DNA of 22,646 bases from positions 1 to 22,646 of the forward strand of contig JAANSK020256052.1 of assembly GCA_011763485.2 (NCBI GenBank). The letters run 5' to 3'. The notes under the pieces were generated by a model, which did no database searches, was not told where the DNA came from, and was given only the letters and a program-made list of their open reading frames with translations. This DNA comes from Isoetes engelmannii. Taxonomy: Eukaryota; Streptophyta; Lycopodiopsida; Isoetales; Isoetaceae. The position numbers and the translations under genes are program-made. Shown in pieces: positions 9,730 through 19,680 of this stretch; position 1 is the stretch's first letter, and each line of letters starts with the position of its first letter.

Positions 9730-10930
9730 TTTTAGAATGGAATCGATTTGAATTGAATGAAGACTGGCCATAATAAGGAAGCTCATGCGCCAGGTATAAG
9801 TGATTAAATATGTACATAAAGAAGTGTAAGAGGACACATCCTTCCAAAAAAAAAGGGGGGTTCTGAAAAAGATAGGTTAAATTGAGAAACAAAGAAGTGA
9901 TTTTGTTCCCGAATGTCCATTCCGTTATGTTTCCATGTTGGGGAAGCACGTCAATTAAGTACAAATATAATACTTGGACCTTTCAGACGCCATAGCTTGA
10001 GTGGGCGTTAATCTAAAGTGGACAAACATGATCCTATAAAATATATTGGCGCACTATATTCAGATTCACATTTTTTATATGTGTATAAATATGCATTAAA
10101 AGGAGACAATACAATGAACGTGTAAATGGTGAGTTACCACAAGGATATATGGGAAACAAACTAGTGATCTTCCTTGTTTCCTCTGGTGATCTTCCGTGTT
10201 TCCTCTGTGACCTAAGAGTTAGTCATGACCATTGTAAACGCAGCTAAAAGTCAGATATTGTCCAGATTGATGTCATACCCAGCCCCTCTCGTTTGTCCCC
10301 ACTCTAGCCCTACCATGACGACTCCACACTCTACTCTAGCCTACCATCTACAACTCCACACTCGATGTCGCTATAATTGTTTAATTAAACTGAAGTGGGG
10401 GCCTTTGTCAAATCATGGCTTGAAGCAATTCAACTTATTGCCATGTCTTAATTGAGTAACTAATTAATATTCCTTGGTAAACAATAATATTCGAATCTCT
10501 TAACAACATATAAAATAGGGAGTCTAATCCATTCAAGTATTTAATTAACCTTTTTTCCTTGGTGCTTATTATCATATGTGAAGATTGTCAATGCCACTTG
10601 CCAATCAAATATGCATCTATTATTTTTTCTTATCCTTGTGATGAGATGGGGGGAGTTTGTCGTGAATGCGGGTGGTTTTTGTGGTAATTATTCTGAAATT
10701 TGTCGCGAGATGCTAATTGCAGGCGCAACAGGGATGAGTAGGAAATTGCAGTAGAGGACAGAAGAGGTGATAAAAACTGGATGAAATTGTACAACAACTA
10801 AAGAGGGAAAGGGAGAAGAAAATATTCGCCACTTTATCTTTTAATCTATGACAAAGAGGGACAGAGACGAGGAAAAGGGGGCCTCGTGTTGGATGAGGAG
10901 GTTCGATGTTAGTACACAGTTAGAGAAGAA
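9730..10930. other. AT-rich intergenic DNA
   Basis: No convincing gene, RNA or repeat family. A short A8G6 run lies at about 9847-9860. A 13-bp phrase with GTGATCTTCC and GTTTCCTCTG is duplicated at about 10165-10207. The 76-codon ORF at 10225-10455 has no recognisable motif. Confidence 0.4.
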
Positions 10931-10942
10931 AACGAGGGTGTT

Positions 10943-11090
10943 AGAAAATCATGTGGAGAATGGAAAAACTGTGGGTGCTAGAAAATCATGTGGAGAACAA
11001 AAAATAGAGGGCATTAAAAATTATGTGGAGAATCTACATTTTGTAATTTCATTACTGTAATTATGTGGAGGACTGTAATTATGTGGAGGT
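10943..11090 (+). repeat. five interspersed copies of an ATGTGGAG-centred short repeat
   Basis: ATGTGGAG occurs at 10951, 10988, 11023, 11063 and 11081, preceded by AAAATC/T or GTAATT and spaced 37, 35, 40 and 18 bp apart. The first three copies share about 17 bp (GAAAATCATGTGGAGAA and near variants). A diverged phrase recurs near 11685. This looks like a decayed ~36-bp tandem array immediately upstream of a LINE scrap. Confidence 0.7.
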
Positions 11091-11660
11091 CGTCAGGAGG
11101 TCATTGAAAACGAGCACCATGCTTTGCTAGCATGCCCCTCTTATGAACAGATTAGGGCACGGTACCTGCAGTTAGTGGTGCCAAACCACACACTGCATCG
11201 CTTGCTGAGCACGGGCCGGTGGGCACTCTTGGTTCGTATCTTCAAGGAGCGTTTGATGATGGTGATTATATTTAGGTTTCTGTTTGTACGGCCTTTGGTC
11301 CATGTTCTCGTTAGGGACTTCGGTCCCTTCTTGTACTTGTTTTTGTTCTTGTTCTTGTGGTCGCATGTCCTTGGGACGCTGCCTTTATGGTGCGACATTA
11401 AAATATTATTCCTTCCTTCCTTCCTTCCTTCCTTCCTTCCTTCAAGAGGTCATGGCCGAAAGGCATCGGCTTTGTCCCTCTAGCTTGTGACGGCATCCTC
11501 GTAGCTGGTATACCAGCCAGGCCCATTGCGGCCACGGTTTTTCACCCAGAGGGTTTTTTCACCAGGGCTGTAATGTGCTTGTTGTTTCTCTTTGTATAGG
11601 TCCCATAAGCCAACTGGCCTCTGTGGACGATAAAAATGTTATTCTATTTTATTCTATTCT
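11085..11660 (+). mobile_element. 3' end of a plus-strand LINE
   Basis: The plus strand encodes EVIENEHHALLACPSYEQIR (about 11097-11156), the H...C half of a retroelement zinc knuckle, then a short tail ending near 11300. It is followed by a 3' UTR, a (TTCC)n tract and an end with GATAAAAATGTTATTCTATT and a run of A at 11661-11669, as expected for a LINE 3' terminus. The body upstream of 11085 is missing, so it is strongly 5'-truncated. Confidence 0.65.
11409..11443. repeat. (TTCC)n microsatellite
   Basis: About 35 bp of uninterrupted TTCC repeats on the plus strand, inside the 3' region of the LINE scrap at 11085-11660. Confidence 0.97.
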
Positions 11661-11699
11661 TAAAAAAAAAATAAAGTAAAAAAAATAATGTGGAAGACA

Positions 11700-12918
11700 A
11701 TTCCTAGCATAGGCTAAATAAACAAACGGAGGGGAAAACAAACTAGATATTGTGCCCCGAGAAATTCCAGACAGGAAAGAGAAAAGCGAGGGAATATTCA
11801 AGGGGAAAAATCCAACGGTTGCGATACGCGGAGAGTGGGTAAGATCGCGGCTAGAAAATGGGCCCAGGGATGTCTTTTTCGGTGGGGCAAGGGCGTACGT
11901 GCGCGCAGTCGTGGCATTGCCCGTAAAAACATATCACCCTTGATGCTACCAAAGTTTTTACCGTTGCATCATTTTACCATTTCTGCTTCGTTGTTCGCCC
12001 GCCCTTTCTCCAGCTTCCAAGACGCCCGCCTTCGCGCCCCAAAGGCTCTATTCCATCGCCGATCTTCGTCTCCTCTTCGCCATAGCCATTCCGGCCGCGG
12101 GTTTCCTCATCCTTTCCTCCTCTTCTTTCCTTAAAATGTTTTTTATCTCTTCGATCCTCTTTTTTCTTCAGAATCTGCAGCTCTGAACATAAATTTCGGA
12201 TTCCTTATGCTTCCTCTTCTCCAAATACATCATCTTCTTGCATAATTTGTTGTCTTAGTCCTCGCCGTAGTAGTCTGCATCATATTCTCGAAAAATTGGG
12301 ACAGTATTTCAGTTTTCATCTCCCTTGGAGCTTGCTGTTTTATGACAAAAGATCTCAGAAATGGCTCTTGCCAGGGCTATTGCTGCGCTGATTATGTTTA
12401 GCATGAAAGAAGATGTCAATCGAAGCGCATAATGCAATTTTTCCTTTTGTAAATAAGTTTCAGGAGCTTCAAATGATCTAGGAAAGTCATATTTACATAA
12501 ATACTGCAGCTGCGCAGACAATATAGCCGATTCAGCGAGCACCTTGTTCGCTGATTAAAGCGAGCATCTCGCTCGCCTCTGTATTACAAGCCGAACAAAA
12601 AAGACCTGCTGAAGCTTTACACAAAAGGTTTATAGAATTTTCGGCAAGATTTAGGTCCAAGAAGTCTTGGAAGTAGAAAAAGGTCCCCGGATTGCAGCTG
12701 ACATTATCTCTAATTGAGTCAACATCAGAGGATCAACAAAATTTCCAATATTTGGAGGACTTCTACAGGGATCAAGGCAAATTTGGAGAAAAATTAGGTA
12801 AGAACGGGATTGAAATGATCTTAACAGTATGCTGTTTTATGGAAGGTAGAAGGGGATAAGGAAACAGCACTATGGTAGTGACAGGTTGTTGGTTTGTTAT
12901 GTGGATAAATAGGAAAAG
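11700..12918 (+). promoter_or_regulatory. likely promoter and 5' leader of the MYB-CC gene
   Basis: This is the space between the last retroelement scrap and the start codon. GC content rises at about 11800-12120, where the sequence becomes C/T-rich (CCCGCCCTTTCTCCAGCTTCC near 12000), as is common around plant transcription starts and leaders. No convincing TATA box was picked out. A palindromic GAATATTC lies at 11792-11799. A strong donor-like AG|GTAAGA sits at 12798, so the leader may contain an intron. Short upstream ORFs occur within 12820-12931. The ORFs at 11752-12134 have no recognisable motifs and I treat them as non-coding. Confidence 0.55.
11792..11799. promoter_or_regulatory. P1BS-type palindrome GAATATTC
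   Basis: Matches GNATATNC, the site bound by PHR1-like MYB-CC factors. It is about 1.1 kb upstream of the start codon of a MYB-CC gene. Such 8-mers occur by chance about once in 4 kb of random DNA, more in AT-rich DNA, so this is suggestive only. Confidence 0.3.
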
Positions 12919-12931
12919 ATGTACCCGGTGA
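12872..12931 (+). other. upstream ORF overlapping the MYB-CC start codon
   Basis: ATG at 12872 opens 19 codons ending in TGA at 12929-12931, in a different frame from the main ORF, whose ATG is at 12919. If it is in the mature mRNA, ribosomes starting here would read past the true start, which usually lowers translation. A six-codon uORF (ATG at 12840) precedes it. A possible leader intron starting at 12798 could remove one or both. Confidence 0.4.
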
Positions 12932-15900
12932 AAAATTTTGGAGCTGCAGCTTCTAATGAAGGCCACATTCCAGTGTATTCAAACTCTCAAGGAGAACCCA
13001 GAATGATCACGACTGCAGAGCCAAAACCGCGGCTTAGGTGGACCCCCGAATTACATGAGCGTTTTGTAGAAGCCGTCTCTCAGCTTGGTGGAGCAGATAG
13101 TATGTCACCTAACCTTTCCCTTTCTTTTTCTTGCCTTTGGTTTTTCTTGCCTTTGGATTTTGTCTCTGTTGCATTTTCCCACTCCTTAGATTTCATCAAA
13201 ATAAACTCTATCCCCTTTTGTCTTCTGTTAAAGGATTTTATTTACAGTAGCCTGAATGGCTCCAAACCCGTCCTATGTTTCGAGCTCATCCTTTCTTCAT
13301 GGTGGTCCCCTGAATGTGGGTTCCATCCTTGTATCATCCATTTGTCCACTCCAGTCATTTGTTACTAATTATACTATACATGCAATAATTTGCCGCATAA
13401 TACATACTATATTGAATGTGTCTTTACATGCAAGATAAATAGATGTCAATGTTCTCCAAGAAAAAGTCCTAACTTTGCAAAGAGTATACCCTTTAGTATA
13501 TAGCAATAATTGTATGCTTTTCCTTAACCCATTTGGCCAATTGTGATTGTTTTACGTTGGAAATTTCAAACACTAAAACACTCTTAAGTGACAATGAGTT
13601 TCTTATGCAGAAGCTACACCAAAGTCAGTCATGCGAGTTATGGGTATCAAGGGACTGACCTTATACCACTTGAAAAGTCATTTGCAGGTGAGCATCCATA
13701 TTCATATACTTAAAGATTTCTTTTGTTTTCCCTTTCCAATGCTTTCGGTTTTAAATCATGAATGATGTCACTAGAAATTTCGGCTTGGAAAACAACTACA
13801 CAAAGATGGTGGAGTTGAAAATGGTACAGATGGTAAGCACTAAGCTTGTTCATTTGCCATATATTTAAAGCATGTTCCTCACTTTCTATTTAATAACAGT
13901 TAGCAATTTGATGGAACAAGTAATAGCTTCAAGCCCATCCCACCATATGCTTCCTCAGAATACAGAGTAAGCATTAGAAGCATCATGTCCTTTTGTTTTT
14001 TTATAAAAAAAAGCACAATAACACGTGGATGTTTAAATGCTAGTAATATGCAAATTACGGAAGCACTTCGCTTGCAAATGGAAGTCCAAAGAAAATTACA
14101 TGAGCAATTAGAGGTACGATGTACTAACTTTTGTAGCATGTAACTTGCTAGTAGTTGATAAGTTTCAATTGATTCTTAAGGTGGGCTAACACCATTTCCC
14201 TTTATGAGCAAAACCAAAGCCTTTTATCCCTTGTAATGGCATGAAATAAATCTACTAAATTTGAGGTGAGAATCATGGGAAGGAGGAGAGTTGAGAACCA
14301 TAAAAGGAGGCAAGACCATATGTAACAATAAGGGTTCATGGATCTAACAAAAACACCAAGTAATGGATAGAATCACAAACTTAGCAATGAATGATGAGTA
14401 TATTGTGCATCTTGGTTCGGAGATTTTCTGGCATGAACCATCATGTTTCTTGTTGTGTAAAAGCTATCCAACAAGCCACCATACTTGTTCTTCCTTTCTG
14501 TTGGAAGAACCAAGGAATACTTTCTAAAACTAAATTGCTAAATCTCAAATATGTCCGAACCAAGGTGTGCATGAAGGTAAGCAAAGCTATCTAATGTGAT
14601 AAGTCTTTGAATATAAGAATTGAATTGAATTGAAGTTGGCTAGGGAGGTTGTTATTAAGAAGTTGGCAAGGGGAATAGCGGAAATGCTAGGGATGCATTT
14701 GAGGTGGACTACCTTGTTTGATATTCATACAATGGCAAACTATTAGACTAGATGCCAAGTGATCTCATATAGCATCAATTCAAGGTGGACTACCTTGTTT
14801 GCTATTTACACACGATGGCAAACTATTAGATTAGATGTTAACTAACATCTTATAGCATCAATTCGCATTAAATAATTTGCTCATGATGGTCAAAACCCTA
14901 CAATTGAATTGTATTTAATTTTGTTGCTCTTATAGTTTTGTTGTTAAAAGTCTATCTATGTTCTTTAAAAGTAAAGAAACTCTTAGCGTCTAACCATTCT
15001 GTTCCATGTCGTGTCATCAACGTTAATATATCTTTTGCATCTAGTGGGCAGCCAATGTAAATTTATACATCCCATTGATAAACCCTAGCTAAAATGGAAA
15101 AATTTGTAAATACATAAAAAGAAAGGATACTTAAGAATCATAGTAACTATAGAGTATGGAGTTTACATGTATAACTAATAGTCTCTTTGATATTTATTTA
15201 AGAAGTCAATTATTGAACTTTCGCAAGGTTTAGTGTTAATAACCTACTCACTAACTAACTATATATCTCATAATCAATTGATCAATTAAAAATAAGCCCA
15301 TTGTTCATTTCTTACCATGGGATGGAAGTTACATCCTATTGTAGAATATTTACTTCGTTATGGTACTTTGATTTGTGACTTGAGTGTGAAATTTATAGGT
15401 CCAAAAACACTTACAATTACGTATTGAAGCACAAGGGAAATACTTGCAATCACTATTAGAAAAAGCAAGAGAAACCTTATCATCTGGAGGCAATGCAACT
15501 GCAAAGCCAGAAGCATTAGAAACTTCAGATTCGGCAACAAAAGATGTCAAAGGCTGTTTAAATCACACATATTCTTCCCAAAATTCACCCTCAATGTCTT
15601 CCCAACAATTCCACATGAATGGTCAACCAAATTGCCATGTATCTGATATAGCTTCTGATATTACAACTATTGAAGGTAACCAGCTCATTTCTCTCAAGCG
15701 TCAACACCAGGATGACATAGATTGGCAAGATATGAATGAAAGGAAAGTAAAGTTACAAAGACTACATCAAGACTATGAAAGGCATGGATGGGATGAACAC
15801 GAAGGGCATGGCTCTCAAGAGAACAATCAAAGACATTTTTTACAAGAGACGATGCCTCCAAATTATATGGGAGGAACTACATCATCTCCAAATGACTTTA

Positions 15901-16106
15901 AATCACCAGCTACGAGCTCTCTTATGTTCAGGGATATACATGTGGGGAATGGAATATCAAGATCATATGTAAGTCCAAGGTCTTACCCTTTGTTGATGAG
16001 CAACAAATGTTCTGATTCAGAAGGTCTAGACTTGAACATTAAAGAAGATGGTTGTTATAGCAAAGACAAAGGTTTAGACTTAAACTCGTTCCATTGGACA
16101 AGATGA
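12919..16106 (+). CDS. MYB-CC (GARP/G2-like) transcription factor, MYR1/MYR2-like, six coding exons
   Basis: Exons are 12919-13099, 13611-13687, 13775-13832, 13900-13966, 14044-14113 and 15399-16106. All junctions are GT-AG, phases 1, 0, 1, 2, 0, and together they give 386 residues and a TGA stop. Residues 36-90 form the single MYB repeat (PRLRWTPELHERFVEAV, then SVMRVMGIKGLTLYHLKSHL, then QKFRLG), the DNA-binding motif of PHR/MYR factors. Residues 132-175 form the MYB-CC coiled coil (EALRLQMEVQRK, LHEQLE at 146-151, HLQLRIEAQGKYLQSLLEKA), used for dimerisation. The rest is Ser/Gln/Asn-rich, with two GLDLN motifs at 360-364 and 376-380 near the end. This C-terminus and the length fit MYR1/MYR2-type members better than PHR1 itself, where the MYB domain lies further in. 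It should act in the nucleus. The start is the first in-frame ATG before the domain. No disabling change was seen. Confidence 0.93.
13100..13610 (+). other. intron 1 of the MYB-CC gene
   Basis: 511 bp, donor ATA|GTATGT and acceptor TTATGCAG|AAG. It splits the MYB repeat between GGAD and KATPKS after the first base of the Lys codon (phase 1), the usual intron position in this family. Reading through the donor gives the spurious 149-codon frame that runs to 13368. No repeat was recognised in it. Confidence 0.9.
14114..15398 (+). other. intron 5 of the MYB-CC gene, with an 81-bp tandem duplication
   Basis: 1285 bp, donor GAG|GTACGA and acceptor TTTATAG|GTC, phase 0. It separates LHEQLE from VQKHLQLRIEAQ inside the coiled-coil motif. 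It is far longer than introns 2-4 (87, 67, 77 bp) and probably grew by insertion: an AATTGAATTGAATTG run near 14620 and a duplicated block at 14702-14864. No ORF in it is recognisable. Confidence 0.88.
14702..14864. repeat. imperfect 81-bp tandem duplication in intron 5
   Basis: 14702-14782 and 14783-14864 both begin AGGTGGACTACCTTGTTTG, share GGCAAACTATTAGA and end TATAGCATCAATTC. Differences are scattered, so the duplication is not recent. Confidence 0.9.
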
Positions 16107-16700
16107 TGTAAACGGTTGTAACATGATGTGATCTTATTAATATAAAAAAAGGCATAAATTTGACATGGTCCTTTTTATAAAAGGATTCTCTTGAGCAAAG
16201 GGATGTTTATCTTACTACATGTATATAATTACGACTGTAACTTTCCGGTCCCAAAAAAGATAAAAAAATTCCAAATGTTGACATTTACGAGCTCCAATTA
16301 ATTTCCGGCGACAACCCCTTTGCAAAGTTTTGCAGAGCAGCAAAAGCTTAGTCTGTCTGTACAGAGAACGGCGCATCCGGAGGCTATCTGCTGCTTACTA
16401 CATCTCTGTGTTCACATGCCAACATGGCAAGCATCTCGGACTGCTTTATCTGCCATGATTTATTCGCATATATGGATGCCAGGGATGAAAGCTTACTGCC
16501 TAATGCCAGGTGCCGATTTAAGCATCCCGGCTTATCAAAATCCATTGAAGATATGCAGCCGGTTTACATGCTGAAGGATTGATCTGTGCCCATAACTTCT
16601 GCTGGGGAATGCCCTTTGTGCATCGTTGCTCTAAATTGCTCGTTCTGACCAGACATCATATGATTTGGTAGCAACCGAAACCTGCTAGCATTGCCGGGTT
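16107..16700 (+). other. 3' flank of the MYB-CC gene
   Basis: Just after the stop there is an AT-rich stretch (AATATAAAAAAAGG near 16138) that could hold a polyadenylation signal. No canonical AATAAA is close to the stop. Beyond about 16270 no gene is recognised, though the composition is more balanced than the surrounding intergenic DNA. Confidence 0.4.
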
Positions 16701-16704
16701 CGTT

Positions 16705-16935
16705 TTGCCATGTATTTGGCATCATGGCTATGAAGATGCTTCAGAGGATAACGATGTTATGATGGCAGCCGTTTCTCAAAAATTGGTTTGTGATCTTGCT
16801 GAAATTTCAAAACCCAAGAGGTATGAATCACACTCAAAAATATCTGATGACCCTAAGACTGATATGGCGATTACTGCAAACAAGAAGCGATTTTTTAGAA
16901 GAGCTGATGCATCTGGAGCTTCCAACAATCAGGTT
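16705..16935 (+). other. possible orphan exon or coding remnant
   Basis: An open frame reads HGYEDASEDNDVMMAAVSQK and further KKRFFRRADASGASNNQ, then meets a donor-like CAG|GTTTTT at about 16930. The amino-acid make-up (acidic then basic) looks like real protein, but no domain is recognised and no partner exon was found on either side. It could be a relic of a neighbouring gene, an alternative 3' exon, or chance. Confidence 0.25.
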
Positions 16936-17180
16936 TTTATGCTCTTTTTGTCATGTTACACAAGATAATTCTAGAATTTCGTCCTGATGAGTCTTAGGTC
17001 ATGATATCTACTTCTGAAAGGGCTTTAATGCTATCAAGGTTATCAGCATATGAATGCTTTGTTGCATGGTGCATACATGCTTAGATAATTATAGGCAGAT
17101 GCCTACAAATAATTATCTACAAGAAAACATAACATTTATTTTATTTGTGGGTATAATGCTGCCCTATATGGGTTGCTGAA

Positions 17181-17650
17181 GTTGCCCATGTAGCTGAAGT
17201 TGTCCGGCTGTCCATATCATAAATTACACATGAGGGCCAATGGTCTCTACGGATCATAGTAATCATCTGATATGTGGGTACAACTGAGAACTTAGCTTCT
17301 GCTTTGAACAAAAATCAAATGCAATTCAGAACTTTGCCATGTCATGTTGTGCCAGTGCAACATATATGAACTGATAATACAAGCTATTTCATTTATATGA
17401 CGAGCTCAAAGCTCTCCTGCATCTACAAATAGTAGGCTCTGCTTTCTACCTCCAGCAACAAGTAATATGTTTTACGGCTTCAGTTGCCCATGTAGCTGAA
17501 GTTGTCTGGGTGTCCATATCATAAATTACACATGAAGGCCAATGGTCTCTAGGGATAGTAATCATCTGATATATGAGTGCAGTTGAGAACTTTGCTTCTG
17601 CTTTGAACAAAAATCAAATGCAGTTGAGAACTTTACCATGTCATGTTGTG
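17181..17650. repeat. ~170-bp direct repeat pair (17181-17351 and 17483-17650)
   Basis: The two copies share GTTGCCCATGTAGCTGAAGT at the start, CCATATCATAAATTACACAT in the middle, and CTTCTGCTTTGAACAAAAAT further on, and both end CATGTCATGTTGTG. They differ by scattered substitutions and a few small indels, and are separated by 131 unrelated bases. The copies do not begin TG and end CA, and no primer-binding site is visible in the spacer, so I do not call LTRs. Confidence 0.88.
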
Positions 17651-18465
17651 TCGTGCTTTTCTATTATTATTCATTTAGTCTATCTGAGAACCATTCTACA
17701 CACTACAGGACATGCTTGCATCCTCTGATTCCGTTGTAACTCAAGCAAATGCACAACTATTGTATTCCAATCATGTTTGACGTTATAAAACCATCAATAA
17801 GTTCTCAAACTCTAGTCTAGAATAGAAAATTGTTAAAGTGATAACTTCTAGCAAATGTTGTAGAATGTCATGGATAAGCGTTATATTGGCCTAAAAAATT
17901 CTGATGTATTCTTAATCCACAAAGCCTTCATATAATTCACAACTTAGTTTAACATAGAGTTGAAAGCCATTCTTCTTAATTTCCCTTCCAATTCTTCCCA
18001 CGAGTGCACAAGGCGTCGGCTCCGCCGGTGCTAAATTCTTGTATAAATATAAGTTTCATGATGTTTTGCATCCTCCTCCTCTCGTTGAAAATATCCTACC
18101 CTACTTTAGAGTGATACTGCCTCACTTTTTGGCCGCATGTTGGTATCACATGGTCCCCTAACTGGTCTAGTTAGCTTGACCACATTCTCCATGGGATGGC
18201 CGTAAAGTTACTCCGGAATGTGATTAGCTCGGCCAGATGTCTGACCTAACCACTATTGCTCAATTGCAAGCTCAAAAGACGTTGGTTTTTGCGTGGTTTT
18301 TCATTGATCTTGCTTGGCCAATGCTCAAATCTCCTACTCTCTTGAATGTGTGAGATTTTTAGGGGATGGGAAGGCGATTGTAATGGCGTTTGAACTGGAT
18401 TAAACTGTTCAAGGAGCCGATTACAAGCTCTGACATGTGGCCGAGCTAACTACATTAAAGCCTTA
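17651..18465. other. intergenic DNA, no gene recognised
   Basis: No convincing coding sequence, RNA gene or structured repeat was found. Phrases around 18140-18230 (TGGTATCACATGGTCCCC and nearby) hint at LTR-retroelement sequence but could not be placed. Confidence 0.35.
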
Positions 18466-18960
18466 TATGTTATTCTTGTATCAATCATGAGAAGTACCTT
18501 TTTGAGATATGAAATACATCTAATAATGGCTTCACCTTCTAGAGGTAATAGTCCACATTATGCCAGCATCATTGGATATGGTGTTTGGGCTTTGACCTCC
18601 AACTCCAATCTTAAAATTTTCTTGAGAACCTGTTCAATATCATCCCATAAGCACTGTGGGAGACTTGGTCCCCAAATATCACTGCCATATAAGACCACAC
18701 TCTGTACCAATGAATGAAATAAACGTACCTTAGATATGCCAAGACCAAAGGTACACATACTTTGTAGCGCATACAATGCCTTTTGCCCGCCTTTTATGCG
18801 TTGCGATATGCAAGCATTTCATCTGTAATTTCTGCTAAAAACAAGGCCCAGATGTTTGTACAGTTCTAAATTCATAGGAGGAACTTCTCCTGCAATCAAA
18901 CACGTCGAATTCTCCAGGTAGACATCAGGAAGGGGGATTTGATGATGTTAATCGTATCAT
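18465..18960 (-). mobile_element. LINE RT C-terminal fragment
   Basis: Minus-strand reading, with a stop or two, gives LELYKHLGLVFSRNYR (about 18865-18820), RIKGGQKALYALQSM, SLVQSVVLYGSDIWGPSL (about 18700-18647) and QTPYPMMLA, then a stop where a Glu is expected, and CGLLPLEGEAIIRCISYLKK. The VLYGSDIWG and LAE-x-G-x-LPL blocks are standard for the segment after the RT palm in plant non-LTR elements. It probably belongs to the same LINE family as 8035-9010 but covers the more N-terminal part. Confidence 0.78.
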
Positions 18961-19380
18961 ATGGAAGAGAGATTCGTATGGTTTCTAGAGTGCAACATGC
19001 AACTCTATAGTAGAGATAAAACCATTGTTTTATTATTTATTCATTTGCTAACAATTGAACCCTAGGGGACGAATTTTCTGGCAATAGCCTGTATGTGACG
19101 AGAATAGAATTTATCTATCTCGGTAGATGAAAACAGGAGATAAGATCAAATAGAGGGAGATAGAAGATCGGAAACTGATTGTGGAGCTGACGCTGAAGTC
19201 TTTTGCATGAAATTTTCCGGCTGGATCCATAACTAAGAAGCCCGTTTTGATGTGCAGGTCTCTGATGAATAGTGAATCACATAGAACCATATGAATAGAA
19301 AATTTTCAATGGTTCCATAATTGTATTGTGACATTACCAAATTTATCTCATCTACTATAGAAGGTGTGACGTTACCAAGT
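18961..19380. other. intergenic DNA, no gene recognised
   Basis: Short AT-rich stretch. No coding or repeat family was identified beyond its position between LINE and gypsy fragments. Confidence 0.35.
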
Positions 19381-19680
19381 GATCTCTTGCAACAATAGCC
19401 TGAAGACCTTAGAATCTAGGAGCACCATCAGGAACATATAACAGCCCATCACGAAACAAAAGATCATCTTGAACCTCAAAATGATTATAGGCTGACCACA
19501 TCTGTCGAGAATATGATGTGGAATTGAACCAAGGTATGAAACACATCTTGAACCAAGGAATCGTCCAAGAGAGCTGCTCGGATAGACACTAATGAAGATA
19601 CATCATGAGGTGCCTCCAACAGTGTGGCAGCCATAAGCCTGGATCGATCAGACTTATAATAGAATAGAATTAACGTCATC
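19380..19680 (-). pseudogene. Ty3/gypsy pol linker remnant, paralogous to 7379-7640
   Basis: The minus strand reads EAPHDVSSLVSIRAALLDDS and VQDVFHTLVQ (about 19620-19530), then, after a frame change, EVQDDLLFRDGLLYVPDGAPR (given here in one block of 21 codons, about 19477-19415; key residues D-D-L and the YVPDG turn). This linker sits between RNase H and the pre-integrase zinc finger in gypsy elements. It keeps the ~28 bp deleted in the left copy. The H2C2 finger itself is not present downstream, where the sequence changes near 19385. Confidence 0.75.

Noticed and set aside
11409-11443. Repeats suggesting a CRISPR array
   Set aside because: These are a simple TTCC microsatellite. No direct repeats with unique spacers occur in the window, and the DNA is plant nuclear.
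11752-12134. ORFs in the GC-rich stretch before the MYB-CC gene
   Set aside because: No recognisable motif, overlapping frames, and the position fits a promoter and leader.
12919-13368. 149-codon single-exon version of the MYB gene start
   Set aside because: The frame after residue 60 is intron 1. Splicing at 13100/13611 restores the complete MYB repeat.
14391-14594. 67-codon ORF in intron 5
   Set aside because: No recognisable motif. It lies wholly inside a well-defined intron and ends near AATTGA repeats.
17181-17650. Direct repeats as LTRs of a second TRIM
   Set aside because: No TG...CA ends, no primer-binding site or purine tract in the spacer, and no flanking duplication was seen.
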